NCBI GenBank assembly: GCA_019637435.1
Contig: JAHBVO010000002.1
Span: forward strand, 496,001 to 560,000
Reading direction: 5' to 3'
Length of the DNA stretch: 64,000 nucleotides
From: Candidatus Obscuribacterales bacterium
GTDB taxonomy: Bacteria > Cyanobacteriota > Vampirovibrionia > Obscuribacterales > Obscuribacteraceae
Shown: positions 35,144-44,372 of the stretch, one piece after another
Layout: every line of letters begins with the position of its first letter
How positions within the stretch are numbered: the first letter of the stretch is position 1
Program-made: the position numbers and the translations under genes
Notes under the pieces: generated by a model
The model's input: only the letters and a program-made list of their open reading frames with translations
Told to the model about the DNA's origin: nothing
Database searches by the model: none

Positions 35144-36838
35144 ATGCAGTCCTGGAAGGAGACCTTCGGGGAGCTAAAAGAAAAGTACCTCAAGAGATCG
35201 ACCGAACGTTTGGCCGAAATCCTAGAGATACTTGACGGTCTCTTTTCTAATCCTTCAGACGCAGAACTAATTCGCCGGCTGAGCCGCAACTTCCACTGGC
35301 TGGCCGGCTCCGGCTCAATGTACGGATTTCAGGAAGTCTCTCAGCTCGGCGCTGAGGGTGAACAATACTGCGAATCGCTACTTCGTGGCGACGTTGTACA
35401 GCAGCCCGCCGATGTTCAGAAGCTCAAGGCCCTGATCTCCGAGCTTTCATCGATTTTTTCGCGCGGTGATGGGGAGACGACGCCGCTGTCGGCTGCGCCT
35501 GCATCGAATGAAGAACCGCTTACGCGTCCGCCTGCCTACAACGAAGATGTTAGCGACAAGCCCGTTATTTTGATCATCGATGAGGACCAAAACAATCTTG
35601 CTGCGCTCACGCAAATGTGCGACGAGAATGGCATGGCTGTTCGTTCTTCTCGCAATATCGCTCAGGCAATGAGTGAGTTGTCGCGGTCGATGCCTGACGG
35701 TTTGATCCTTGAGATTCCGCTTCCGGACGGCGATGCGTATGAGCTCGTTGAAAAAGTTCGCGCTATGCCGCAAGGCGAAGAACCTGCAATCATTATAGTC
35801 AGCAAGCAAACCGGCTTCCTCGACAAAGTTCGTTCGATTCACTGCGGTGCTGATGCTCACTTCGAAAAACCCGTCGACATGAAATCCATGCTTCGACGAT
35901 TGCGTTATTTACTCGATAAAAAACGGCAGGAGCCACCAAGAATTCTCTCAGTCGAAGATGATCCGGATCAAGCAGCATTCATTCGCGCTTTTCTGGAATC
36001 AGCTGGATATCAGGTTCGCACATGCACGGATCCGAAACACTTCGATTCGTACATGTCACAGTTTCAACCGGATCTTGTTCTTCTCGACGTCATGCTTCCG
36101 GGCATGACAGGATATGAATTGGCGCGTTATATAAGGCAAGATGAGCGCCACGCGACATTGCCGGTGTTGTTTCTCACTACACAGGGACAACTCGACGCAC
36201 GCATCGAGAGTGCTCGCGCCGGTGGAGATGATCACCTGGTGAAACCCGTTCCCCCAGCTCTTTTGCTCAACAGCGTTTCATCGCGGTTGGAACGCTCGCG
36301 CTTCCTCAAGACGTTGCTACATAAAGATGGTCTGACCAACCTGCTGAATCATACTGCGTTCATGGAGCAAGGCGGCGCGGTCGTCGCGCAGCAGCGACGT
36401 CAAAAAGGACCGGTCGCATTGATCATTCTCGACGTCGACTACTTCAAGTCTATAAACGAACGTCACGGTTATCCCGGCGGTGACAAAGTTCTTGTTGCGC
36501 TGTCGCTTCTACTCAGAAGACGGCTCCGGCAGTCGGATATCATTGGTCGTATCAGTGGCGATGAGTTTGCGATTATTGCAGAGAGCCTGGACGAACGAGA
36601 GGCGACCACTCTTGCCAGTCGAATACTTTCAGACTTTGCGGCAATGCAGCACGTCACGCTTTCGCACTCTGGATTTTATGCCACATGCTCGGCGGGCATA
36701 GCCATACTCGACGAGAAGAAGGTCACGCTGGAGCAGTGGGTCAATCAAGCGTACACAGCCTTGCAGGAGGCGAAAACAGCTGGTCGTAACTGCGCGGTAG
36801 CATTCAATCCACAAGGTAGTACCAAGCATATTCCATGA
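35144..36838 (+). CDS. Hpt-REC-REC-GGDEF diguanylate cyclase-like protein
   Basis: Multi-domain signalling protein of 564 residues. An Hpt domain (about 1-105) has the phospho-His in NFHWLAGSGSMYGF. The first receiver (about 140-255) has Glu where the phospho-Asp should be, in DGLILEIPLPDG, but keeps the Lys in HFEKPVD, so it may mimic the phosphorylated state. The second receiver (about 265-380) is complete (DLVLLDVMLPGMTG). The C-terminal GGDEF domain (about 395-560) has the active-site loop as SGDEF, with the metal-binding LDVDYFKSIN intact. It may make cyclic di-GMP. Its stop overlaps the gpsA start. Confidence 0.9.
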   Translation: MQSWKETFGELKEKYLKRSTERLAEILEILDGLFSNPSDAELIRRLSRNFHWLAGSGSMYGFQEVSQLGAEGEQYCESLLRGDVVQQPADVQKLKALISELSSIFSRGDGETTPLSAAPASNEEPLTRPPAYNEDVSDKPVILIIDEDQNNLAALTQMCDENGMAVRSSRNIAQAMSELSRSMPDGLILEIPLPDGDAYELVEKVRAMPQGEEPAIIIVSKQTGFLDKVRSIHCGADAHFEKPVDMKSMLRRLRYLLDKKRQEPPRILSVEDDPDQAAFIRAFLESAGYQVRTCTDPKHFDSYMSQFQPDLVLLDVMLPGMTGYELARYIRQDERHATLPVLFLTTQGQLDARIESARAGGDDHLVKPVPPALLLNSVSSRLERSRFLKTLLHKDGLTNLLNHTAFMEQGGAVVAQQRRQKGPVALIILDVDYFKSINERHGYPGGDKVLVALSLLLRRRLRQSDIIGRISGDEFAIIAESLDEREATTLASRILSDFAAMQHVTLSHSGFYATCSAGIAILDEKKVTLEQWVNQAYTALQEAKTAGRNCAVAFNPQGSTKHIP

Positions 36839-37842
36839 CGTCGACGGGTGGAGTTAGGGTAGCAGTTTTGGGTTCCGGCGCGTGGGGCTCGACTATTGCG
36901 TGGCTGCTTGCCCGGCAAGGAAACGTTGATGTCAGGCTGTATTCCCACAATCCTGAGAAAGTGGCACGCATAAAGGAAACCGGTTTGCTGGAAAAGCCGG
37001 CACCAGTAGCGGTGCCGGAGCGTTTGAACGTTTCATCGGATCTCGATGCCACCGTAGATGGTGCTGGCATAATTATCCTCGCTTGTACCTCGCAAATTAT
37101 ACGAGACCTGTCCAGGAGTTTGCGACCGATTATCGGAGCCGGGAGTCCTATTCTGGTAAGTGTCGCCAAAGGGCTCGAACTCAATTCTAACCTTCGTATG
37201 TCGGAGGTTTTGAAACAAGAGCTGCCTGGAATTCGAGTGATGAGTTTGTCCGGTCCGAATCTGGCTTTTGAGATTCGTGCCGGTCTTCCTGCTGCCGCTG
37301 TCGTAGCCGGAGACGTGCTGGATGATGCGAAACTTGTCCAGAAGACGTTGAGTACAAGTAGTTTTCGCCTTTATTCTACTGACGATTTAATTGGTGTCGA
37401 ACTTGGTGGCACTCTGAAAAACATCATTGCCATCGCAGCTGGTGGCTCTGACGGTTTGAATCTGGGTGTGAACGCGAAAGCGGCTTTGCTCACGCGCGGA
37501 TTGACGGAGATGAAACGCCTGGCATTGAAATTGGGAGCGCGCGAATCCACTCTGTATGGTCTTTCCGGGATGGGCGATATGATGGCGACGTGCCAGGGAC
37601 CGTTATCCAGAAACTATCGGGTCGGAGATTACCTCGCCAAGGGCACGACTCTCGAGGTTTCGCTCAAGCTGGTGGAAACCGAAGCCGAAGGTGTGGCGAC
37701 GACTTATGCTGTTTGTGAGTTGTCTAAGTCGCTTGGATTGGAACTGCCGATTGCCGAGCAGGTGCAGGCGGTATTGAAGGGCTCTACCACCCCGGAAAAG
37801 GCGATCATGGCGTTGATGACGCGACCACTTGCCAATGAGTAG
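36835..37842 (+). CDS. gpsA: glycerol-3-phosphate dehydrogenase [NAD(P)+]
   Basis: Reduces dihydroxyacetone phosphate to sn-glycerol 3-phosphate for phospholipid synthesis; 335 residues. The Rossmann motif is VLGSGAWGSTIAWLLA, the conserved SGPNLAFEI follows near residue 140, and the catalytic Lys is in ELGGTLKNIIAIAAG. The C-terminal substrate region contains LSGMGDMMATCQGPLSRNY. The start ATG overlaps the stop of the GGDEF gene by ATGA. That implies translational coupling of a housekeeping enzyme to the signalling cluster. Confidence 0.95.
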   Translation: MTSTGGVRVAVLGSGAWGSTIAWLLARQGNVDVRLYSHNPEKVARIKETGLLEKPAPVAVPERLNVSSDLDATVDGAGIIILACTSQIIRDLSRSLRPIIGAGSPILVSVAKGLELNSNLRMSEVLKQELPGIRVMSLSGPNLAFEIRAGLPAAAVVAGDVLDDAKLVQKTLSTSSFRLYSTDDLIGVELGGTLKNIIAIAAGGSDGLNLGVNAKAALLTRGLTEMKRLALKLGARESTLYGLSGMGDMMATCQGPLSRNYRVGDYLAKGTTLEVSLKLVETEAEGVATTYAVCELSKSLGLELPIAEQVQAVLKGSTTPEKAIMALMTRPLANE

Positions 37843-37939
37843 CCTAAGGGCATCAGGTTCTGTATGATCTGTATCTAAAGTGCCGGCCGGAGATATGCCT
37901 TCGGCGGAGTTCTCCGAATTGCATTGATGGGGTTTTCAA

Positions 37940-39160
37940 GTGAAAGAACGAGTTTTAATGCTTGCCTGGGAGTATCCACCCAGAATTATTGGCGGGTTGT
38001 CGCGAGTGGTCTGGGCATTATCCAAGGAGCTTGCAAACCAGGGACTCGACGTGCACGTGGTGACAGCCGATCATCCCGGTACGCCTGAGTACGAACTGGA
38101 CGGTCTTGTGCACGTTCACCGCGTGAAGACTCAGACGGACACGACGCCGGATTTCGTGACCTGGGTTTCTAAGCTCAACGTCGGTTTACTGCAATACGCC
38201 ATCAAATTGCATATGCAAAAACCGTTCGACATTGTCCACGCGCACGACTGGATGGTGACCGACGCCGCCTGGGTTATGAAGACAGGCTTTGGAATTCCGC
38301 TTGTGTCGACCATCCACGCGACCGAAGCCGGACGCATGGGCGGCAACATTCATTCTGACATGCAGCGCTACGTCAATCAGATGGAGTGGCGCCTCACCTT
38401 TGAATCCTGGAAGGTGATCGTCAATTCAAAACACATGTTCTGGGAATTGAGCAACCATTTTAAGGTTCCCCACGACAAGATTTCGATTGTGCCAAACGGT
38501 TGCGACCCTTCGCACTTTGACTTTGAATTTGATCCGACACCGGTTCGGGTCCATTATGCGGCTCCGCATCAAAAAATTGTTTTGTTCGTAGGCCGGCTGG
38601 TCAACGAGAAGGGCGTTCAGATCATGTTGCAGGCTGCGCCGATGGTGCTGTCGCATTTCCCTGGCACACAATTTCTTGTTGTGGGCACCGGTTATTTCAT
38701 GGATGATCTGCGCGGTCAAGCTCATGCGCTCGGGGTTGACCACAATGTTCGCTTCCTCGGATACGTCAGCGACTACGACCTGGTTCGCCTCTACAAAATC
38801 GCGGACGTCGTTTGTATCCCCAGTCTATATGAGCCGTTCGGTATAGTTGCATTAGAAGGTATGGCGGCCAATGTTCCCGTCGTCGCGTCCGACACTGGTG
38901 GTCTGCGTGACTTCGTCGAAAACGGCGTCACTGGTGTGACTACTTATACCGGCAACGCGCAAAGTCTTGCCTGGGGAATGCTTGAGGTGCTTCGCAATCC
39001 CGAATATGCCGATCATCTTCGCAAGACGGCCTACGAGAAAGTGCATAGCATCTACAACTGGAAGAGCATTGCTAATGCGACTCGTGATGTTTACGCGCAA
39101 GTGCTGGAGGAAAAGGCTGGAAAAGACAAAGAAGTTAAAGCGCTTGCAAGCACGAAGTAG
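37940..39160 (+). CDS. GT4 family glycosyltransferase
   Basis: GT-B fold transferase, 406 residues, start GTG at 37940. The N-terminal acceptor domain has EYPPRIIGGLSRVVWALSK, and the C-terminal nucleotide-sugar domain has VGRLVNEKGVQIMLQA and the EX7E-type site PSLYEPFGIVALEGMA. It resembles glycogen-synthase-like and mannosyl/glucosyl transferases of glycan synthesis. It precedes the sugar-nucleotide fusion gene, so the two may act in one cell-surface or storage glycan pathway. Donor and acceptor are not determined. Confidence 0.88.
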   Translation: MKERVLMLAWEYPPRIIGGLSRVVWALSKELANQGLDVHVVTADHPGTPEYELDGLVHVHRVKTQTDTTPDFVTWVSKLNVGLLQYAIKLHMQKPFDIVHAHDWMVTDAAWVMKTGFGIPLVSTIHATEAGRMGGNIHSDMQRYVNQMEWRLTFESWKVIVNSKHMFWELSNHFKVPHDKISIVPNGCDPSHFDFEFDPTPVRVHYAAPHQKIVLFVGRLVNEKGVQIMLQAAPMVLSHFPGTQFLVVGTGYFMDDLRGQAHALGVDHNVRFLGYVSDYDLVRLYKIADVVCIPSLYEPFGIVALEGMAANVPVVASDTGGLRDFVENGVTGVTTYTGNAQSLAWGMLEVLRNPEYADHLRKTAYEKVHSIYNWKSIANATRDVYAQVLEEKAGKDKEVKALASTK

Positions 39161-39303
39161 GTCGTGCACGGTATCGGTTTTACCCTGCTAAATCAGCTGA
39201 TGACCGACGCTGAATCTGAAGCGGAAAACTGCCGAAAGAAATAGTTTGAGCCTGGTGCAGGCACGGTACAAGAGAGAGAGAAAAGGCAACTGGAGGAGAA
39301 ACG

Positions 39304-41874
39304 ATGAAAGCTGTGATCATGGCTGGGGGCTCAGGCACTCGATTAAGACCGCTTACCTGCAACCTCCCAAAACCCATGGTTCCCGTTGCCAACAAGCCGA
39401 TGGCTTTGCATATCGTCAATCTCCTCAAACAGCATGGATTCGACGACATCGTTTTCACTCTGCATTACTTACCTGAAGCTATCAAAGATTATTTCGGCGA
39501 TGGGTCCGAGTTCGGTTGCAAAATCGGATATTCAGTTGAGGAGGGTAAACCGCTCGGTACTGCCGGTTGCGTGAAAGCAATTCAGGACAGGCTCAAGGAC
39601 GACACTTTCATCGTTATATCGGGCGATACTTTGACCGACATCGACATTTCCGCAGCGTTGAAATTTCACAAGGAAAGAAAATCGAAAGCGACCTTGATTT
39701 TGAAGCGCGTTCCGAACCCCTTTGAATACGGGCTTGTGATCACGGATGCTGAAGGTCGCATCCAGAGATTTTTGGAAAAGCCGGGTGCTAGCGAAATTTT
39801 CAGTGACACCGCCAATACTGGCACCTATATTTTGGAACCCGAGGTTCTGAAATATATAGTCATGGGCAAGGAAGAGGATTTTTCAAATGACGTCTTTCCC
39901 CTTCTGCTCCTGAGAAACGAGCCGATGTATGGCTATGTTTCCGATGCCTACTGGTGTGATATCGGAAACCTCCAGATGTACAGACAGGCTCATAAAGACC
40001 TTCTTGAGGGTCAGCTCACTCTTGATCTGGAACTGCCTGCTGCCGAAGAAGATGTGATGATCGGTCCAGGTACAATCATTGATCCGACTGCAAAACTTCA
40101 AGGACCTATTCTGATCGGCAACAATTGTCGCATCGGACCGGGTTGCGAGATCGGACCGTACACCACTATTGGTGACAATGTTGTCATGCAAGAGCAAGTC
40201 TCCATGAAGCAGCCGGTTGTCTGGTCCAACGTGTACATCGGCAATGGCGCGCAACTGCGTGCCTGCGTAATTTGCAACAACGCCACCATCCATGACGGCG
40301 CTGAAATTTTGGAAGGCGGCATCATCGGCTCCAATACAGCCGTCGGTCAGGAGGCAACGATTAGCCCGGACGTGCGCGTCTGGCCCGACAAGGTGATTGA
40401 GTCCGGCTCTCGCGTTCTTACTTCTTTGGTTTGGGGTACCAGAGCACCACGCAGTTTGTTCGGCGCTCACGGTGTTCGCGGGCTGGCTAATATCGAGATC
40501 ACTCCGGAGTTTGCCGTCAACCTGGCCGCCGCTTACGGTGCCACTCTGGGCAGTGGACCGGTACTCGTGAGTCGGGATTACTGGCCGGTGAGTCAGATGA
40601 TTTCTCGTGCGGTGATTGCAGGTCTGGTGTCAGTCGGCATTGAAGTTCAAAACTTAGAAGCGACGCCTTTGCCGATCGCAAGAAACTATATTCAGACTCA
40701 GAGAACTGCCGGTTTGATCCACGTGCGCTTGTCTCAGCGCGAACTGGATAAGATTACACTCGAGTTCTTCGATTCTCAGGGAATCTCCATCAACAAGAAG
40801 TTGGAGCGAAAAATAGAGAATACATTCTTCAAAGAAGACTTCCCACGCTGCAAGCCGAGTGAAGTAGGCAACATCATCTATCCGAGCCGTGTGCGCCAGT
40901 ACTACAAAGAGCGTTTCCTTGATTGCATAAAAGGACAGGTATTCGAAGAGGACACCGTGCCATTCTGCGTGATGCCTGGTTCCGCATTTACACGAGTGAC
41001 AAAGACCGGTGACATCGCCACCCAGGCGCCACGCATCGTCGTCGACTATGCCATGGCGGAAACCGGAGTAATTCTGCCGGACCTGCTTGGGGATCTTGGA
41101 ATTGAATCTGTCGTTCTAAACTCTTCGATTCGCGCGGTTCCTCCGAGACCGGAAGAACGACTTGCCATGCGCAAGCAGCTTGCTGATGTCGTCAAGGCAT
41201 TAAATGCCGAGATGGGTGTGCAGGTTGGTAGAAACGGAGAGCAGCTCACTCTGGTCGATGAGACAGGTCAGATAATTCGTGGAGAATTGTTGCTTGCTCT
41301 GGTCGCCGAAATCATCTTGCGTGACAAGCCCGGCAAAACCATCGTAGTGCCGGTCAACGCAAGTTCGATTATCGAGCGCATTGCTGAGCAGCACAAATGC
41401 AATGTCGTGCGCTGTAAGGCTTCCGACACCGAGATCGGCACCACCACGGCGAAAGTCAAGGACGCGGTCCTGGGCGGATCCTCAAGTGGATGTTTCATCT
41501 TCCCCGAATTCCATTACGGACACGATGCGCTGTTTACTGTCGGACAGGTAATCGAGCACCTCACCTATCAGGGACGTAGCTTGAGCGAAGCGGTCAAGAG
41601 TTTGCCGCCGCTCATCTATCAAGTCGACTCCGTGCATTGTCCTTGGGAACGAAAAGGGCAAGTGATGAGGCTTCTCGTGGAGAAACATCAAGATAAGCAA
41701 GTCGAATTGCTTGACGGTGTGAAGATCGAAACCAGACCTGAGCACTGGATTCTGGTGCTGCCTGATGCTGTGGAGCCGCTTGTGCACGTCTACGCCGATG
41801 GCAATGACTTGCAGAAAACCTCGTCGGATTTGAATGAATACACCGAACTGGTCCGTCACTTGCAAAAGACGTAG
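39304..41874 (+). CDS. NDP-sugar pyrophosphorylase fused to a phosphomannomutase-like domain
   Basis: Long fusion of 856 residues with GGAGGAG upstream of its ATG. Residues 1-235 are a nucleotidyltransferase (MAGGSGTRLRPLTCNLPKPM, then ISGDTLTDID), probably making GDP-mannose or another NDP-sugar. About 245-370 are left-handed beta-helix repeats. From about 390 on is a phosphomannomutase-like part. In the latter the phosphoserine loop (normally TASHNP) reads HVRLSQRELD, and the metal loop DGDxDR and the GEESGH sugar loop are not recognisable, so mutase activity is doubtful. Cyanobacteria have a similar long fusion. The mutase part may be regulatory. Confidence 0.88.
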   Translation: MKAVIMAGGSGTRLRPLTCNLPKPMVPVANKPMALHIVNLLKQHGFDDIVFTLHYLPEAIKDYFGDGSEFGCKIGYSVEEGKPLGTAGCVKAIQDRLKDDTFIVISGDTLTDIDISAALKFHKERKSKATLILKRVPNPFEYGLVITDAEGRIQRFLEKPGASEIFSDTANTGTYILEPEVLKYIVMGKEEDFSNDVFPLLLLRNEPMYGYVSDAYWCDIGNLQMYRQAHKDLLEGQLTLDLELPAAEEDVMIGPGTIIDPTAKLQGPILIGNNCRIGPGCEIGPYTTIGDNVVMQEQVSMKQPVVWSNVYIGNGAQLRACVICNNATIHDGAEILEGGIIGSNTAVGQEATISPDVRVWPDKVIESGSRVLTSLVWGTRAPRSLFGAHGVRGLANIEITPEFAVNLAAAYGATLGSGPVLVSRDYWPVSQMISRAVIAGLVSVGIEVQNLEATPLPIARNYIQTQRTAGLIHVRLSQRELDKITLEFFDSQGISINKKLERKIENTFFKEDFPRCKPSEVGNIIYPSRVRQYYKERFLDCIKGQVFEEDTVPFCVMPGSAFTRVTKTGDIATQAPRIVVDYAMAETGVILPDLLGDLGIESVVLNSSIRAVPPRPEERLAMRKQLADVVKALNAEMGVQVGRNGEQLTLVDETGQIIRGELLLALVAEIILRDKPGKTIVVPVNASSIIERIAEQHKCNVVRCKASDTEIGTTTAKVKDAVLGGSSSGCFIFPEFHYGHDALFTVGQVIEHLTYQGRSLSEAVKSLPPLIYQVDSVHCPWERKGQVMRLLVEKHQDKQVELLDGVKIETRPEHWILVLPDAVEPLVHVYADGNDLQKTSSDLNEYTELVRHLQKT

Positions 41875-42236
41875 CCAGGGGTGAAGCGACATTTGTTATC
41901 GGTCTGTCCTCCAGGCGGAGGTGAACACGTGCCTGTCGGTGTTTGGCGCGTCTTGCCAAAATATTCGCCAGTATGAAATGATGGATGTCAGAACTGGTTA
42001 CTCTGGCAGGCATAGGCAAAAATTTAATCTGGCAGATCGAGTGGATGTAAGGTTTTTGCGACCCATACAGCTTGGTCCGACAGATTCAGGAACGACGAGT
42101 CATGGCGAGGACAAAACTGAGACAGGGAGCCAGAAGTCTGGTTCCAATTGTGAAACTTCCGCATGACCGTTACGATTGGAAGCTCTTGGTAGAGGGCATA
42201 AATTTGACAAGGTCCATTTAGGAGGCTCTAGAGAGT
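41875..42236. other. 362-bp region with one possible small gene
   Basis: Between the sugar-nucleotide fusion gene and the 267-residue hypothetical gene. It starts with a CCTCC/GGAGG stem (41908-41921). A 39-codon frame at 42102-42221 is listed separately. A longer 81-codon frame starting GTG at 41921 has a nice GGCGGAGG site but poor coding character. Confidence 0.45.
42102..42221 (+). CDS. possible 39-residue small protein
   Basis: ATG at 42102 with AGGA about 10 bases before it; the frame ends TAG at 42219-42221, inside the AGGAGG that serves the next gene. That is the arrangement expected of translational coupling. The product is basic (starts MARTKLRQGARSLVPIV and ends LLVEGINLTRSI). No homologue comes to mind and it could be chance. 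Confidence 0.3.
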   Translation: MARTKLRQGARSLVPIVKLPHDRYDWKLLVEGINLTRSI

Positions 42237-43040
42237 ATGCGTCATCCAGGCGATTCCCGAGGAAAAAAGGATGACAATCCCAACAACCGCAAGTTTCTGG
42301 ATCGGCACACAGCCAAACCAGCGACCGGTTTGTCGCGCAATGGTATTGATAGATCGGGCTACGGCACAGGCGATCAGGCAGTCGATGCGCAAGCTCGTGG
42401 CATAACCGACTGGCAAGTCGCGCAGCACGAGCAGGTTCTCGTATATCACGAGAACGAACAGCAAGCGGCATCTCCCGACTGGATGAGTCAACTGAAACAA
42501 AACTCGATGCAGTTTCTCGCCGATCAACGGGGAGTTCAGCTGCAGGAGGTTTACAAAGAGTCTGTTTATAAGACGGGTATCGCAATTCTCGTCGACAAAA
42601 TCTACGGACTTTTGCAACGATACACATTCGAATTTAACCAGGTTGCAGGCGGAACGGATTTACACGTTTCCGGCACCATATCTGGTGATGTCACCGAGGT
42701 TACTCGATACAACCGCATGCGTGAAGCGCAGGAGACAGCGACATATTTTCGGTGCCGCTTCTCCACGAAATTTTTTGCGCTCACAGTCAGAGGCAGTGAA
42801 GACACGGTTGAAGCTTACATTTTGCCGGTCAATAAAGTGATGGCGCTCAGTCAAACCGAGAATCAATACCCGCCCCTTTGCGTCATACAGGTGAAAATTT
42901 CCGAGCACGGAATGATGTGGCGAATGCGCGACAGCGAACCCGCTGTTGATACACTCGACCAGCTGTGCATGTGGCTTTTCACCAAGCTAGTTGAGGAGAC
43001 CAAGATTTGCGTTGACAAGGGAATGAAACCGCCGGTCTAA
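42237..43040 (+). CDS. hypothetical protein, 267 aa
   Basis: I do not recognise it. The ATG at 42237 has AGGAGG about 11 bases upstream. The first 80 residues are polar and probably disordered (RHPGDSRGKKDDNPNNRKF). From about residue 85 the protein looks folded, with helices followed by beta strands (TDLHVSGTISGDVTEVTRYN, then FFALTVRGSEDTVEAYILP). There is no signal peptide or membrane segment. It lies upstream of the coiled-coil/proline-rich gene with a 162-base gap. Confidence 0.6.
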   Translation: MRHPGDSRGKKDDNPNNRKFLDRHTAKPATGLSRNGIDRSGYGTGDQAVDAQARGITDWQVAQHEQVLVYHENEQQAASPDWMSQLKQNSMQFLADQRGVQLQEVYKESVYKTGIAILVDKIYGLLQRYTFEFNQVAGGTDLHVSGTISGDVTEVTRYNRMREAQETATYFRCRFSTKFFALTVRGSEDTVEAYILPVNKVMALSQTENQYPPLCVIQVKISEHGMMWRMRDSEPAVDTLDQLCMWLFTKLVEETKICVDKGMKPPV

Positions 43041-43202
43041 GCCGCGGGCTCCTGCGTCGTCGTTATTATTCGACACTGTGAGGATTTATAGCCGTCCTCG
43101 CGATTCCGCTGGTTAAAACGCGTCGCTAGTGGTAATAAATGGATAGGCGCGTTGGCGTTTTGTTTTGTCCGCCGGAAATCTGAGAGGAGTTAGTCCGGAA
43201 CC

Positions 43203-44342
43203 ATGACCTCAATTAACCCGGAAATGCTCAAGCAACTACTCTCCGAATTCGAAGAGAAGGAAGCGGTTTGCGTCGAGGAAATCAACGCAATCACCGAACA
43301 AATTACTGAACTCGAGAAGAGAATTACTTCGTCGAAAGAAAGACTTGGCTCTGTCGCCCGCGACCGTGAGAAAATCGGTTTGATGAAACAGCGTTACGCT
43401 GAAGGCGATTGGTCATCAGTGCTTTCGCAGTTGCCGAAGCCGAATGGAAATGGCGCCAAAGCCGTCGATGTCACCAGGACAGGAGATGTTCCTCCAGTCG
43501 TGATGCCATCTGTCCCAGCGCCGGAGCCGCTACCTGCTCAACCAGCTGCGGCAGTCGAGCCGGAACCAGCACCTGCACCTGCTCCTGCTCCGGTTGTAGC
43601 GCCGGAACCAGCTCCTGTAGTCGCTCCTCCGGAAGTGGCAGCTCCAGCAATGACTGCACCGCAAGCGAGCGCACCTAATCCTTTCGATGCGCCCCCAGTG
43701 GCACCTGCTCAACAGTCTTTTCAAATGGAAGCTCCTTCGTGGGAGCAGCCTCAACCGTTTACCGAAGCGCCACCGCCTCAACCTGCAATGCCGGAACCAG
43801 CTCCTGCAGCTGCTCCACCAAGCGGCGGACTGTTCCCATTCTCCGGACAGCCTCAAGCTGCCGAAGGTGCGGATGGCGCCGACATCCCATGGGCGCCACC
43901 GCCCTCTATGTCCTGGGAGTCTGTTGGTGGCACCACTTTTCCAAATCAAAATGCGGCTCCTGACCCCACTCAAGGCTTTCAAACCATTCCTCCACAGCAA
44001 CAACAAGCGCAACCGAGTCCTCCATTTGGCGACCCCAACGCTTTCGGGGCTCCACAGCCTCAGCCGGCTCCTTTCGGAGCGCCGGCTGGAATGGATTTCG
44101 GTCAAGCACCACCGGCAGGTTTCGGTGACCCCTCTGGCATGCAACAACAAGCGCCTCCTCAGGGTTTTATGTCCACTCCTCCCGCTCCGCCTTCTGGCAA
44201 TCAACAGTCTGTTTTGTCCTCTGCTTTTGACGAGGAGTTTGACATAAGCGATGCGCTGCGCGGTGAAGATGAGTCGAATTCGCAAGACCCGCGTGATAGC
44301 GACAAAAAAATCAAGGACGCTCTCAGGGGGCTGTTCTCTTAA
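43203..44342 (+). CDS. coiled-coil and Pro/Ala/Gln-rich hypothetical protein
   Basis: Protein of 379 residues in three parts. The first 70 form a predicted coiled coil (EEKEAVCVEEINAITEQITE and on to VARDREKIGLMKQR). Residues 95-330 are low in complexity, with PAPAPAP runs and many Gln and Gly (PQPQPAPFGAPAGMDFGQ), and are surely disordered. The last 40 residues are charged, with a likely helix (DEEFDISDALRGEDE, then KKIKDALRGLFS) containing a repeated DALRG motif. It is an intracellular adaptor-like architecture with unknown function. Flanking genes give no clear clue. Confidence 0.6.
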   Translation: MTSINPEMLKQLLSEFEEKEAVCVEEINAITEQITELEKRITSSKERLGSVARDREKIGLMKQRYAEGDWSSVLSQLPKPNGNGAKAVDVTRTGDVPPVVMPSVPAPEPLPAQPAAAVEPEPAPAPAPAPVVAPEPAPVVAPPEVAAPAMTAPQASAPNPFDAPPVAPAQQSFQMEAPSWEQPQPFTEAPPPQPAMPEPAPAAAPPSGGLFPFSGQPQAAEGADGADIPWAPPPSMSWESVGGTTFPNQNAAPDPTQGFQTIPPQQQQAQPSPPFGDPNAFGAPQPQPAPFGAPAGMDFGQAPPAGFGDPSGMQQQAPPQGFMSTPPAPPSGNQQSVLSSAFDEEFDISDALRGEDESNSQDPRDSDKKIKDALRGLFS

Positions 44343-44372
44343 TCGCTCCATAAAACCAAGGTCATATTTGCA

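Noticed and set aside
41921..42166. 81-codon frame starting GTG, behind GGCGGAGG
   Set aside because: The ribosome binding site is good but the composition looks random and the frame conflicts with the likelier 39-residue frame; not listed as a gene.
43079..43098. Weak hairpin GAGGA/TCCTC after the 267-residue gene
   Set aside because: Short stem, no U-run; not distinct from chance.
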